64,000 nt of DNA from Deltaproteobacteria bacterium HGW-Deltaproteobacteria-8 (lineage in GTDB: Bacteria > Desulfobacterota > Desulfovibrionia > Desulfovibrionales > Desulfovibrionaceae), in NCBI GenBank assembly GCA_002840405.1, contig PHAR01000001.1, forward strand, positions 330,320 to 394,319, in the 5' to 3' direction. Below are positions 19,651 through 28,517 of the stretch, piece after piece. The position numbers and the translations under genes were made by a program. The first letter of the stretch is position 1. The number at the start of each line of letters is the position of its first letter. Below the pieces are notes generated by a model, which saw nothing but the letters and a program-made list of their open reading frames with translations, ran no database searches and was not told the origin of the DNA.

Positions 19651-20517
19651 ATGAACGCAAAACGCATCCTCACCGTACTCATCCTGTGCTGCCTCGTGGC
19701 CCTGCCCGCCCTGGCCGCCGCCGGGTTCCTGGACAACCTCCTGGACCCCAACTCCAAAGAGCGCAAGATGTTCTCCGGCGCGCAGAGCGTGCTCAGCAGC
19801 TCGCAGCAGATGGACTACAAGAGCGAGCGCACCATCGGCGAGCGCCTGGCCGTGGAAGGCCTGCGCCGCTATGGCATGCCCACGACCAACCAGAAGCTGC
19901 AGCACTACGTGAACCTCGTGGGCATGTCCGTGGCCATGAACTCTCCCAGGCCGGACATCCCCTACCGCTTCGTGGTGGTGGAGAGCCCGGTGCAGAACGC
20001 CTTCGCCTGCCCCGGCGGCATCATCTTCGTCACCTCCGCGCTGGTGCACACCATCCAGTCCGAAACGCAGCTGGCGGGCATCCTGGCCCATGAGGTGGGG
20101 CATGTGGCCCTGCGCCACGCGCTGAAGAGCATTCAGCGCGCGCAGTTCTTCTCCGGCGTCGGACAGATCACCGCCGCCACCATGAAGGGCGACAAGGGCG
20201 CACAGTTCGAGAGCATGATCGGCGACCTCCAGAACGTGCTCTTCGACAAGGGCCTGGACCAGAACATGGAGTACGAGGCCGATGCCTCGGCCATGGAGAC
20301 CGCCTACCGCACGGGCTACAACCCGGCAGGCCTCATGGAGGTCCTCCAGGAGCTCAAGCGCATCGAGGCCAGCTCGCCCGACAAGAAGGGGTCGTGGTTC
20401 TCCACCCACCCGCCGCTCAACTCACGCATCGCCAAGAACCAGGCGCAGATGAAGCAGTACCCGGACGCGGCCAAGCTGGCCGTCCTGGCCGACCGTTTCA
20501 AGTCCCAAGCCCGCTGA
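19651..20517 (+). CDS. Periplasmic M48-family metalloprotease
   Basis: A 288-aa zinc protease. A signal peptide spans about residues 1-22. The catalytic motif is ILAHEVGHVALRH near residue 150, and the third zinc ligand lies in MEYEADASAME. The C-terminal FSTHPPLNSRIAKN is typical of the BepA/LoiP group that degrades misfolded outer-membrane proteins. It is linked to the SH3 gene by a 10-base gap, and a hairpin terminator follows. Confidence 0.92.
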   Translation: MNAKRILTVLILCCLVALPALAAAGFLDNLLDPNSKERKMFSGAQSVLSSSQQMDYKSERTIGERLAVEGLRRYGMPTTNQKLQHYVNLVGMSVAMNSPRPDIPYRFVVVESPVQNAFACPGGIIFVTSALVHTIQSETQLAGILAHEVGHVALRHALKSIQRAQFFSGVGQITAATMKGDKGAQFESMIGDLQNVLFDKGLDQNMEYEADASAMETAYRTGYNPAGLMEVLQELKRIEASSPDKKGSWFSTHPPLNSRIAKNQAQMKQYPDAAKLAVLADRFKSQAR

Positions 20518-20542
20518 TAAGCGGCATATTCCGCACGCCAAA

Positions 20543-20574
20543 GGCGGGGGCTCACGGGCCTCCGCCATTTTTCT
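20543..20574 (+). terminator. Terminator after the M48 protease gene
   Basis: GGCGGGGG pairs with CCTCCGCC (one G-T) around a short loop, followed by ATTTTTC. It lies 26 bases after the protease stop. Confidence 0.75.
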
Positions 20575-20610
20575 GTCCACGCCGCCAGGCTCCAGAATCC
20601 CCAAGGCCCC

Positions 20611-20638
20611 TAAAGATTGCAATTGCCTGGGCCGATAA
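20611..20638 (+). promoter_or_regulatory. Sigma-28 (FliA)-like promoter
   Basis: TAAA at 20611, a 16-base spacer, and GCCGATAA at 20631, matching the flagellar sigma-28 consensus (TAAA, 15 bases, GCCGATAA). The ATG of the zinc-ribbon protein follows 40 bases later. A second copy with the same spacing and flanks (CTAAAGA and GCCGATAAGAG) stands at 44692, which supports both. Confidence 0.65.
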
Positions 20639-20678
20639 GAGTGGTGTCAACGACCTTAACGTCATCATGGAGAGGCCC

Positions 20679-21107
20679 ATGTCGAAGAAACTGCTCCACG
20701 CCACGGGATTCGGCAGGATACACCAGCTCATCACCGAGGGCCGGGATGACGAGGCCCGTGAACTGCTCAAGGCCTTGCAGGACGAGTACATCGGCCTGGT
20801 TGAAGAGAACGATGCCCTGAAGAACCAGATCATCGAAGTGGCCCAGGTCCTGGACATGGCCGAGTGCATGGAGTTCGACGGCCAGAAGTACTGGCTCACG
20901 GACGACCTGCGCCACACAGGCCCCTACTGCCAGCTCTGCTACGACCGCGACGGCCTGCTCATGCGCCTGCAGAAGCAGCAGCGCCACTGGAAGTGCCAGT
21001 GCTGCGGCAACGTCTTTGTGGACACCAAGGCCGTGAAGGAGACTGCCGTCAAACGCTCCTTCCCCGTGGCCGTTCCCCGGCCGCCCATCCCGCTGTTCAT
21101 GAAATAG
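20679..21107 (+). CDS. Zinc-ribbon protein of unknown function, sigma-28-like promoter
   Basis: A 142-aa protein that I do not recognise by name. The N-terminal half (residues 1-60) is helical and probably coiled (EARELLKALQDEYIGLVEEN). The C-terminal half has two CxxC pairs (YCQLCY and CQCCGN) about 25 residues apart, a likely zinc ribbon. No signal peptide. I prefer the ATG at 20679, close to GGAGAGG; an ATG at 20667 is possible. Its promoter suggests membership of the motility regulon, which is inference. A strong terminator follows. Confidence 0.8.
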   Translation: MSKKLLHATGFGRIHQLITEGRDDEARELLKALQDEYIGLVEENDALKNQIIEVAQVLDMAECMEFDGQKYWLTDDLRHTGPYCQLCYDRDGLLMRLQKQQRHWKCQCCGNVFVDTKAVKETAVKRSFPVAVPRPPIPLFMK

Positions 21108-21130
21108 CCGCCACAGCCAGAAAAAGACAA

Positions 21131-21158
21131 GGGCCGCAGAGTTATCTGCGGCCCTTTT
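21131..21158 (+). terminator. Rho-independent terminator
   Basis: Perfect 9-bp stem GGGCCGCAG/CTGCGGCCC with a short loop and a TTTT tail on the plus strand. It ends the zinc-ribbon gene and faces the convergent SH3 gene; the A-run on the left may let it work in both directions. Confidence 0.88.
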
Positions 21159-21201
21159 GCTTGTGCGCGAGGCAAAGTCGGCGTTTCGTGCGCAGCACGC
21201 T

Positions 21202-22242
21202 CTAACGCTTGGTGCGCAGCACCACCTCGCGCCACCAGAATTCCTTGAGCCTGCCGTCGTCGTGGAAACGGGCCACGGCAAAGGCCAGGCCGTCCTTCTC
21301 CATGCCGGGCAGCAGCACCTCCACCTGGAGATCCTCATTCTTGCGGCGCTCGGCCTTCCAGATCTCCCGCACAATCTTGCGCAGGGCCTCGGGCGCGGGC
21401 GGCGCGGGCATGTCCAGGCGCACGCGCAGCACCACCGGCGCCAGCGGCCGCAGGAGGTCGGCCTGGCGACTCAGCACGGCATAGGCTACGGCATCGCCGT
21501 TCTTCTGCTTCTGCGCGCCTTTGGCCGGGGCTTCCTTGCCCGCAGGCTCCGTGGCCTCAGGCAGGGGCTGCCCGGCATAGTCCTTCTCCGGCACCAGAAA
21601 CTTGTCGCGACCATAGCCCCATGCGCGGGACAGGTCGCGCACCTTCTCCTCCGGGTCGAACACGGCGAACCAGCCGTCCTCCAGGAAATCCACACGCACG
21701 CGCTTTCCGGCCGGGAGCAGGCGCTTGAACTCCGTGTCCTTGTCACGTCCGGCGCGCACGGCCATCTTTCGGTCGGCCACGCGGATCTCGCCGAAGGGCT
21801 GGGGCGGCGCCTGCTTTTTGGCCCCGGTCTTTTTGGCCTGATCGGCCGCAGGGGGCTTGGCGGGCTTTTCAGGCTTGGCGGGCTTTTCGGAGCGCGGCAA
21901 GGCCTCGGGCTTGGCCCCTGGGCTGGCCTCGGCGTGCAGCTCGGCCAGGCGAACGTAGCCCTGGGCGCGCGTCTCGGCGCGCACCATCTCCGCTGGATCA
22001 AACACCGCAGCCCAGCCATCATCCACAAAATCCACGCGAACCTTCTGTCCGCTTTTCAGCACGCGCACAGTAAGCGCGTCCAGGGCCGGATTCTCGCGCA
22101 CCGCGACCTTGCCGCTGACCGTGTACACGCGGCCCCAGCCCGGCTGCCTGGCCAGTTCCTTGGCTGTTTCTTTGGACAAGGCAGTGGCGGCGCAGACCAG
22201 GGCCAGCAGGGCCGCGACAATGCAGGCAATGAGGCTGCGCAT
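21202..22242 (-). CDS. Exported protein with two SH3-like domains
   Basis: A 346-aa protein with a signal peptide (residues 1-22, ALS). Two SH3-like repeats are visible, around residues 38-100 (GKVAVRENPALDALTVRVLKSG) and 150-215 (DRKMAVRAGRDKDTEFKRLLPAG). Both share the VRVDF-DDGW-AVFDP pattern. A Lys/Pro/Ala-rich linker (about 108-145) separates them. The C-terminal 100 residues resemble no domain I can name. It lies 3 bases after the Skp-like gene, so a periplasmic envelope role is likely. Confidence 0.82.
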   Translation of the reverse strand: MRSLIACIVAALLALVCAATALSKETAKELARQPGWGRVYTVSGKVAVRENPALDALTVRVLKSGQKVRVDFVDDGWAAVFDPAEMVRAETRAQGYVRLAELHAEASPGAKPEALPRSEKPAKPEKPAKPPAADQAKKTGAKKQAPPQPFGEIRVADRKMAVRAGRDKDTEFKRLLPAGKRVRVDFLEDGWFAVFDPEEKVRDLSRAWGYGRDKFLVPEKDYAGQPLPEATEPAGKEAPAKGAQKQKNGDAVAYAVLSRQADLLRPLAPVVLRVRLDMPAPPAPEALRKIVREIWKAERRKNEDLQVEVLLPGMEKDGLAFAVARFHDDGRLKEFWWREVVLRTKR

Positions 22243-22245
22243 GGC

Positions 22246-22788
22246 CTACTTGCCGCGCCCGTCGAGCTCTTGGGCCACGCGCTCGGTCAAATCCACCGAG
22301 GCCTTGTCCACATAGCCCACGGCAGCGGGGTCGGTGAAGATGATGGCGTAACCGCCCTTCTTGCCCAGGTCCTCGAGCACGGCCTCGGCCCGGCGCATGA
22401 CGTACTGCAGCAGCCGGGTCTCCTCGGCCTTGATGTCGCGCGCGTTCTCGGAGAGCAGCTGCTCGTGCTGGGCGGCCTTGCGGCGCAGCAGCTCCTCGCG
22501 CCGGGTGCGGTCCTGGGCCGAGAGGCCAGGGGCCTCGGCCTCTTTGCGCAAGGTCTCGATCTGGACCGCGCTCGCCTTGGCCAGGCGGTCCTTTTCAGCC
22601 ACGTAACGCGCCAGATCAGCCTTGGCCGTCTTGCCCAGGCGCGTCTCGTTGACCACACGCTGGGGGTTCACGAAGCCGATCTTCTGCTCGGCCAGCGCAG
22701 GCCACGGCGCAAGAAGAAGCATAAGAATTACAGCAGAGAAGAAGGGGTGTCGCAGAAGGATGGAGCGGCTCATTGGGGTTTGATACAT
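22246..22788 (-). CDS. OmpH/Skp-family periplasmic chaperone
   Basis: A 180-aa protein. It has a signal peptide (about residues 6-33, ending WPALA), then the family start EQKIGFVNPQRVVNET. A long charged coiled coil (about 50-140) forms the tentacle, and a final small beta segment is YAIIFTDPAAVGYVD. Skp captures unfolded outer-membrane proteins in the periplasm. An internal ATG at 22773 could also be the start; neither has a clear ribosome site. It is cotranscribed with priA upstream and the SH3 gene downstream. Confidence 0.88.
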   Translation of the reverse strand: MYQTPMSRSILLRHPFFSAVILMLLLAPWPALAEQKIGFVNPQRVVNETRLGKTAKADLARYVAEKDRLAKASAVQIETLRKEAEAPGLSAQDRTRREELLRRKAAQHEQLLSENARDIKAEETRLLQYVMRRAEAVLEDLGKKGGYAIIFTDPAAVGYVDKASVDLTERVAQELDGRGK

Positions 22789-22839
22789 GCGCGGGGCCGT
22801 CTTGTCGAGGGCCTCTGGAACACCGCCAGGGTCTTCATC

Positions 22840-25233
22840 TCAAAGCATGTTCACCGGGTCCAGGTCCAGCTCCAGACGGAAGGCTCCGGGCGCGGCTCCG
22901 GGCATGGCCTCCGGCCGCGAGAGCGCGGCATAGAGCGAGCGGATAGGCTGCCAGTCGGCGCATTTGAGCAGGCAGTTGAAACGCTTGCGGCCGCGCAGAT
23001 GGGCCATGGGCGCGGGCGCCGGGCCGAGCACGTCCACGCCGAGGGACTTGGCGGTTTCGCGCAGGGCCTTGGCAAAGGCGAGCATGGCCTCGTGCAGATG
23101 CTCCTGGTCCGCCGGACAGGAGAGGCGCAGGAGTGCCAGCTTGGTGAAGGGCGGATAGCGGAAGCGCTGACGCTGCGCGATCTCGCGATTGTAAAAGCCC
23201 TGGTAGTCGGCCCGCAGCACGAAATCCCAGAAGGGATGCGCCGGGTTGCGCGTCTGCACCAGCACGCGTCCAGGTTTGTCCCCGCGCCCGGCCCGGCCCG
23301 AGACCTGGACAAGAAGCTGATAGGTGCGCTCGGCCGCGCGGTAGTCCGGCAGGTACAGGCCCATGTCCGCGTTGGCCACCACGACCAGAGTCACGCCGGG
23401 AAAGTGGTGGCCCTTGGAAAGCATCTGCGTGCCCACCAGCACCTGGGCCTCGCCCTCACGGAAGCGGCGCAGGATCTCCTCCATGCGCTCCTGGCGGCGG
23501 GCGCTGTCGCGGTCCATGCGCAGCACCTTGACCTCATGGCCCAGGGTGCGCAGGAAATATTCCTCCAGGCGTTCGGTGCCCTCGCCCATGGGCACGAAGG
23601 TCACGCCGCCGCACTTGGCGCAGGGGATGGGGTACGGGTGCGACAGTCCGCAGTAGTGGCAGACCAGGCGCTCGCGCAGCTTATGGTAGGTCAGGCCCAC
23701 CTGGCAGTCCGGGCACTGGACCACCTCCTCGCAGGCCATGCAGTACATCACCGGGGCATAGCCGCGCCGGTTGAGCATGACGATGATCTGGTCGCCCGCG
23801 TCGAGCGCGGTCTGGATGGCCTCAAGCGTCTCCGGGGCAAAGGGCTCGTCCGGGTTCTTCAGCCCCGCGATGTCAATCAGCCGGACCTCGGGCATGGCCC
23901 GGCTGCCCACTCGGCTTCCCAGCGTCTGCACGGGCAACTGGCCGCTCTGTCCGGCGTGAAAAGTCTTGATGTCCGGCGTGGCCGAGCCCAGCACCAAGAG
24001 GCCCCCGGAGCGCTGGATGCGCGAATAGGCCAGCTCCTTGGCGTGGTAGGCCAGGCGCTCCTCCTGCTTGTAGGATTCGTCGTGCTCCTCGTCGAGCACG
24101 ATGAGCCCCAGGTCGCGGATGGGCAGGAACAGGGCCGAACGCGTGCCCACCACGAGCACCGGGCCTCTATTCATGCTGGCAGCCGCACCGATGCGCGAAA
24201 AGGTCTGCTCGCGGCGGCTCGGGCTCTGGTAGCCGTGGGAGAAATAGGCCTCGGCCGCTGGCAGGGCCGCCTTCGTCTGCCGCCACAGGTGGCAGGCAAG
24301 GGCCACCTCCGGTGCCAGCAAAAGCACCGAGCGCCCAAGCTCCAGGCAACGCTTGGCCAGCTCCAGGTAGACGTGGGTCTTGCCGCTGCCCGTGACCCCA
24401 TGCATGAGCGACATGCGCGCGGAGGCGGACTCCAGGGCGGGCAGGAGCTCGGCCAGGGCGGCCCGCTGCTCCGGGGTGGCGGAAAGGGCCTCGGCTTCTT
24501 CGCCCGGAAGGGGAATGCAGACCGGCACCTCGTCGGCGCCTTCCTCGGCATCCAGCGGCTCGCCCAGGCGCACGATGCCCGCCGTGGCCAGGCGCTTCAT
24601 GGCCTGGATGCCGGAGTCGCCGAACACGGCGCGCACCGCGCCCAGGCTCATGGCCCCGGCGTCGAACAGGCGCTCCAGCAGGCGGATCTGGTTCACGGCG
24701 TTGGGCCGCACAGCCCAGGGCGGATCCTTGGCAAGTATGACGAAAAGCTCCTCGTCGCGCCTGCGCGGGGCCAGGCGCACGCGCATGCGGCCCTCGGCCC
24801 AGAGCCCGGCCAGGACCGCCAGCTGTTCCGGGGTCATGGTCTGCAGGGCCTTGGGGCTGAATGTGGGGCGAAAGTCCGGGTGCTCCACGGAAAAGGACAT
24901 GGCCGACGTGCGCAGGCCGCGCGGCAGGATCAGCTCCAGCACGCGCCCGGGATGGGCCATGTGCCGGGTCGAGAGCTCGCGCACCAGGTCCAGCGTGCCG
25001 GGGTCGAGCACGGGCTCGTGCTCCAGCGGCCAGACCAGGGCTTTGAGCTCAACGCCCTGGGGCGGGGCCTTGGTCGGTTCCTGCAAGATGCCCACGCGCA
25101 GTCCACGCCCCAGCGGGGCCAGCACACGCAGGCCGGGCTGCGGGGTGGGGAACCAGTCCGGACACAGGTAGGTGAGGGCCGCGTACGGCGGGCTGGCCAG
25201 CCAGACCTGCCACGCTTGCCGCGCTAGGCTCAT
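22840..25233 (-). CDS. priA: Primosomal protein N' (replication restart helicase PriA)
   Basis: A 3'-5' DNA helicase that reloads the replisome at collapsed forks. It is 797 aa. An N-terminal DNA-binding domain is followed by Walker A HGVTGSGKTHVYLE, the DEEH box VLDEEHDESYKQE, and a zinc-binding insertion with CMAC, CPDC, CHYC and CAKC pairs. Helicase motifs V and VI are seen in GTQMLSKGHHFP and QVSGRAGRGDKPG. The start at 25233 has GGGGGG about 9 bases ahead. It follows galU in the long minus-strand block, separated by a double tetraloop element. Confidence 0.96.
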   Translation of the reverse strand: MSLARQAWQVWLASPPYAALTYLCPDWFPTPQPGLRVLAPLGRGLRVGILQEPTKAPPQGVELKALVWPLEHEPVLDPGTLDLVRELSTRHMAHPGRVLELILPRGLRTSAMSFSVEHPDFRPTFSPKALQTMTPEQLAVLAGLWAEGRMRVRLAPRRRDEELFVILAKDPPWAVRPNAVNQIRLLERLFDAGAMSLGAVRAVFGDSGIQAMKRLATAGIVRLGEPLDAEEGADEVPVCIPLPGEEAEALSATPEQRAALAELLPALESASARMSLMHGVTGSGKTHVYLELAKRCLELGRSVLLLAPEVALACHLWRQTKAALPAAEAYFSHGYQSPSRREQTFSRIGAAASMNRGPVLVVGTRSALFLPIRDLGLIVLDEEHDESYKQEERLAYHAKELAYSRIQRSGGLLVLGSATPDIKTFHAGQSGQLPVQTLGSRVGSRAMPEVRLIDIAGLKNPDEPFAPETLEAIQTALDAGDQIIVMLNRRGYAPVMYCMACEEVVQCPDCQVGLTYHKLRERLVCHYCGLSHPYPIPCAKCGGVTFVPMGEGTERLEEYFLRTLGHEVKVLRMDRDSARRQERMEEILRRFREGEAQVLVGTQMLSKGHHFPGVTLVVVANADMGLYLPDYRAAERTYQLLVQVSGRAGRGDKPGRVLVQTRNPAHPFWDFVLRADYQGFYNREIAQRQRFRYPPFTKLALLRLSCPADQEHLHEAMLAFAKALRETAKSLGVDVLGPAPAPMAHLRGRKRFNCLLKCADWQPIRSLYAALSRPEAMPGAAPGAFRLELDLDPVNML

Positions 25234-25251
25234 GCACGTCCCCCCTTGAAA

Positions 25252-25275
25252 GTCCCGAAGGGACCCCGAAGGGAC
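25252..25275 (-). other. Tandem UUCG tetraloop hairpins between galU and priA
   Basis: On the minus-strand transcript an 11-base unit, GTCCCTTCGGG, occurs twice in a row. Each copy can fold into a CCC-UUCG-GGG tetraloop hairpin. The element fills the 43-base gap between the galU stop and the priA ribosome site. A role in RNA processing or in damping readthrough is possible but only inferred. Confidence 0.6.
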
Positions 25276-25276
25276 A

Positions 25277-26152
25277 CTATTTGCCCTTGCAGGGCACGAG
25301 CTCCTGGATGCGGTGCACGAGGTCGTCGTGCAGGTCCTCGTCGTGCAGGGCGAAATAGATGTTGGCCGTCAGGTACTCCACCCAGTCACCGGCGTCGAAG
25401 CGCTGTCCGCGCAGCTTCACGGCCAACAGGCGGTTCTCGTTGGCCAGGCCCTGCAGGGCGTCTGTGAGCTGCAGTTCGCCGCCCACGCCGGGTTCAAGCT
25501 TCTCCAGGTACTTGAAAATCTCCGGCACCAGGACGTAGCGGCCCACAATGGCCAGGCGCGAGGGGGCCGTGCCCAGGGGCGGCTTCTCCACCAGCTTGCG
25601 CACGCGGTACACGCCGGGCATGTACTCCTCGCCCTGGATGATGCCGTAGCGGTCGACCTTGTTCTCCGGCACCTCGATGACGCCGACCACGGCCATGTTC
25701 TCGGTCTTGGCCACGTCAAGGAGCTGCTTGATGCCGGGCTCCTTGCCGAACATCAGGTCGTCGCCGACCATGACCGCGAAGGGCTCGTTCTTGCAGACCT
25801 CGCGGGCGCAGAGCACCGCGTGGCCCAGGCCCAGCTGCACCTTCTGGCGCACGGCGATGATGTTGACCATCTCCGCCACATCGCGGATCTCCTTCAGCAG
25901 CGCAGTCTTGCCCTTGCGCTCCAGCAGGTTTTCCAGCGTCAGGTTGTGGTCGAAATGGTCCTCAATGATGGTCTTGGTCTGGCTGGTGACGAGCACCACG
26001 GTGTCGATGCCAGCGGCCTGGGCCTCTTCGACCACGTACTGGACCACCGGCTTCTTGAAGATCGGCAGCATCTCCTTGGGGATGTTCTTGGTGGCCGGGA
26101 GCGAGCGTGTACCCCAACCTGCCACCGGGATGACGACCTTGCGTACGTCCAT
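25277..26152 (-). CDS. galU: UTP-glucose-1-phosphate uridylyltransferase
   Basis: Makes UDP-glucose from UTP and glucose-1-phosphate for envelope polysaccharides. It is 291 aa. The nucleotide-binding N-terminus is VIPVAGWGTRSLPATKNIPKEMLP, with the lysine that contacts phosphate. VMVGDDLMFG and VEKPPLGTAPSRLAIVGRYVL are family signatures. The start at 26152 follows AGGAGGAAAG. It lies 39 bases downstream of glmM and next to priA. Confidence 0.95.
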   Translation of the reverse strand: MDVRKVVIPVAGWGTRSLPATKNIPKEMLPIFKKPVVQYVVEEAQAAGIDTVVLVTSQTKTIIEDHFDHNLTLENLLERKGKTALLKEIRDVAEMVNIIAVRQKVQLGLGHAVLCAREVCKNEPFAVMVGDDLMFGKEPGIKQLLDVAKTENMAVVGVIEVPENKVDRYGIIQGEEYMPGVYRVRKLVEKPPLGTAPSRLAIVGRYVLVPEIFKYLEKLEPGVGGELQLTDALQGLANENRLLAVKLRGQRFDAGDWVEYLTANIYFALHDEDLHDDLVHRIQELVPCKGK

Positions 26153-26191
26153 GTGCTTTCCTCCTCGGTCTGATGCTGTAATGGGCGCGTC

Positions 26192-27544
26192 CTAGCGCAG
26201 GGAGCGCTCCAGGACCGCCGCGATGTCGGCGGCGTATTGCTCCACGCGGGAAATGTCTTCACCCTCGACCATGACCCGGGCCTTGGGCTCGGTGCCGGAA
26301 TAACGCAGGAGCACGCGGCCCCGGCCACCCAGTTCGGCCTCCACGGCCGCCACGGCTTTGCCCACCTCGGGCAGGTCGTCGAAAGGCACCTTGCGCGCCA
26401 GCTTCACGTTGACCATGACCTGCGGGAAGGGCTCGATCAGGTGCGCCAGAAGCGACAGCGGACGATTCTTCTGGCACATGATGCGCAGCAGTTGGAGCGC
26501 GGCCAGCGTTCCATCGCCAGTGGTCGAGTGCTCCATGAAGATCATGTGGCCGGACTGCTCGCCGCCGAGCATGGCGCCCTCGCGGCGCATGGCCTCGACC
26601 ACGTAGCGGTCGCCCACGGGGGTGCGCAGAAGCTTTCCGCCCTGATCCTTCATGAACATTTCCAACGCCATGTTGCTCATGACCGTGGCCACCAGGGTGC
26701 CGCCTGGCAGGGCGCCCTGCTCCAGCAAGTCCTGGGCGCAGAGGGCCATGATCTGGTCGCCGTCGAGCAGCTTGCCCTGCTCGTCCACCACGATGAGCCG
26801 ATCGGCGTCGCCGTCCAGCGCCAGGCCGATGTCCGCGCCGACCTCGCGCACCTTGGCCGCCATGACGTCAGGATACAGCGAGCCGCAGCCCTCGTTGATG
26901 TTCACGCCGTTGGGCGAAACGCCCAGGGTGATGACCTCGGCCCCCAGCTCCTGGAAGACCAGCGGGGCGCCGCCATAAGCGGCGCCGTGGGCGCAGTCGA
27001 GGACGATCTTCATCCCGTTCAGGTTCATCTCGCGCGGGAAGGTGTTCTTCAGGTACACGATGTAGCGGCCCCAGCTGTCGACCATGCGCTTGGCGCGGCC
27101 CACGCGGTCGGGCGCGGGGAAGTCCCAGGCCGGGTTCTCGGCCAGGGCCAGCCGGGCGATCTCGTTCTCCAACTCGTCGGCCAGCTTGAAGCCGTGGCTG
27201 TCGAAGAACTTGATGCCGTTGTCGTGGAAGGGATTGTGCGAGGCCGAGATGACCACGCCCAGGTCCGCGCGCATGTTCCGCGTGAGAAAACTGATGGCCG
27301 GGGTGGGCATGGGGCCGACGAGATACACGTCGAGCCCGATGGCGCACAGGCCGGAGGTCAGCGCCGTCTCGAAGACGTAGCCCGAGAGCCGGGTGTCCTT
27401 GCCGATGATGACCTTGTGCTTGCGTCCGCCGTTGCGGAACTTTTGCCCCACGGCCATGCCCAGCTTCAGGGCGATGTCCGGGGTCATGGGATATTCGTTC
27501 ACCCGGCCCCGCAGGCCGTCGGTGCCAAACAGCTTGTCGCGCAT
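26192..27544 (-). CDS. glmM: Phosphoglucosamine mutase
   Basis: Converts glucosamine-6-phosphate to glucosamine-1-phosphate, the precursor of UDP-GlcNAc for peptidoglycan and LPS. It is 450 aa. Recognised by [11 protein letters not shown] at the N-terminus, the catalytic phosphoserine loop [14 protein letters not shown], the metal loop [13 protein letters not shown], and GEQSGHM with [12 protein letters not shown] near the end. I chose the ATG at 27544 after GGGAGAGAG; the frame has seven further codons upstream. It follows cdaR in the conserved cdaA-cdaR-glmM order, in which GlmM is known in Firmicutes to inhibit CdaA. Confidence 0.96.
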   Translation of the reverse strand: MRDKLFGTDGLRGRVNEYPMTPDIALKLGMAVGQKFRNGGRKHKVIIGKDTRLSGYVFETALTSGLCAIGLDVYLVGPMPTPAISFLTRNMRADLGVVISASHNPFHDNGIKFFDSHGFKLADELENEIARLALAENPAWDFPAPDRVGRAKRMVDSWGRYIVYLKNTFPREMNLNGMKIVLDCAHGAAYGGAPLVFQELGAEVITLGVSPNGVNINEGCGSLYPDVMAAKVREVGADIGLALDGDADRLIVVDEQGKLLDGDQIMALCAQDLLEQGALPGGTLVATVMSNMALEMFMKDQGGKLLRTPVGDRYVVEAMRREGAMLGGEQSGHMIFMEHSTTGDGTLAALQLLRIMCQKNRPLSLLAHLIEPFPQVMVNVKLARKVPFDDLPEVGKAVAAVEAELGGRGRVLLRYSGTEPKARVMVEGEDISRVEQYAADIAAVLERSLR

Positions 27545-27606
27545 GCTCACTCTCTCCCGATGCAAGCGGCCGGGGCCGCTAATCTGCTTCTACTTGATGA
27601 CAGCTT

Positions 27607-28515
27607 TTACTTTCGAATGACGACAGTCACACTCTCGCCCTTGGTGGACACGACACGGACGCCCGCCGGGGCCTCCACCTCGTAAGGCAAAGCGTGGCGG
27701 CCAGGCTTGAGCCCGCCGGGCACCTTGACCAGGGCCACCAGTCCGGGGATGTCATGCCCGGCCTGGGCCTCGCGCAGCAGGGGCAGGGGGGCCTCCACCT
27801 GCACGCGGACGTTCTTCACGGAGGTTTGCGCCGTGGTGCCCAGGGTGGTGCTCAGGCGCACGGGCACGCCAACCCACATGGTCTTGACCTCCGGGCCGAA
27901 GCGCAAGGTCATCTTCACCTGTCCGGGGTTGGCCTCCACGCCGTCGGCCAGCTTGATGGGCACGTCGTCGGTCCAGATGGCCGGAGGGTCCTCGAAATCG
28001 TTTTGCAGAAGCACGCGCACCTGGGTCATGGGCTTGACCAGGCGCTCGGCCCCGCGCACCTCCACCAGCTCGGGCACGGTCTTGATCTCCAGCAGGCGGA
28101 AATCACGCGGGAGCGTGCCGCGCCATTCCGCCGCCACGGGCAATTCCTTCTTGGCCAGGCGGTCCACGGAAAGGATGAGCCGCGAAGGCTTCACCTCCAC
28201 CACCTCGTAGGCCATGGACAGGGGGATGCGCTCGCGGTCGATGTCCACCAGGTTCTCGCCGACCTTGAGGTGGCTGACGTCAAGCGAATAGGTCCACTTG
28301 CGGCGGTCGAGCGAGCGCACCAGGCCCTTGGGGCCGCGCACGCGCACCTCGATCTTGCTGATGAGGCCCTTGCGGATGATGAGGCCTTCGGGCGCGTTTG
28401 ACATCTCCACGCTCATGTCCACCCAGGCCTCGACCTTTTCCCGGCCGGTGAGCAGGTACCAGGTGAGGATGGCCAGGGCCAGGGCGATGCCGATGTCTTT
28501 CCAGTTCTTGAGCAT
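27607..28515 (-). CDS. cdaR: YbbR-domain protein, CdaA regulator
   Basis: A 302-aa membrane-anchored protein. One N-terminal transmembrane segment (about residues 8-24, IGIALALAILTWYLL) is followed by an extracytoplasmic part of tandem YbbR beta domains. These show repeated patterns such as RVRGPKGLVRSLD and EVRGAERLVKPMTQVRVLL. The gene starts 2 bases after cdaA ends. In Firmicutes CdaR modulates the diadenylate cyclase CdaA; the same role here is inferred from order and domain type. Confidence 0.9.
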   Translation of the reverse strand: MLKNWKDIGIALALAILTWYLLTGREKVEAWVDMSVEMSNAPEGLIIRKGLISKIEVRVRGPKGLVRSLDRRKWTYSLDVSHLKVGENLVDIDRERIPLSMAYEVVEVKPSRLILSVDRLAKKELPVAAEWRGTLPRDFRLLEIKTVPELVEVRGAERLVKPMTQVRVLLQNDFEDPPAIWTDDVPIKLADGVEANPGQVKMTLRFGPEVKTMWVGVPVRLSTTLGTTAQTSVKNVRVQVEAPLPLLREAQAGHDIPGLVALVKVPGGLKPGRHALPYEVEAPAGVRVVSTKGESVTVVIRK

Positions 28516-28517
28516 GG

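Noticed and set aside
21157-25227. Plus-strand open frame of 1356 codons
   Set aside because: It lies wholly antisense to priA, the Skp-like gene and an SH3 gene, is histidine- and glycine-rich with no domain, and is a typical shadow in GC-rich DNA.
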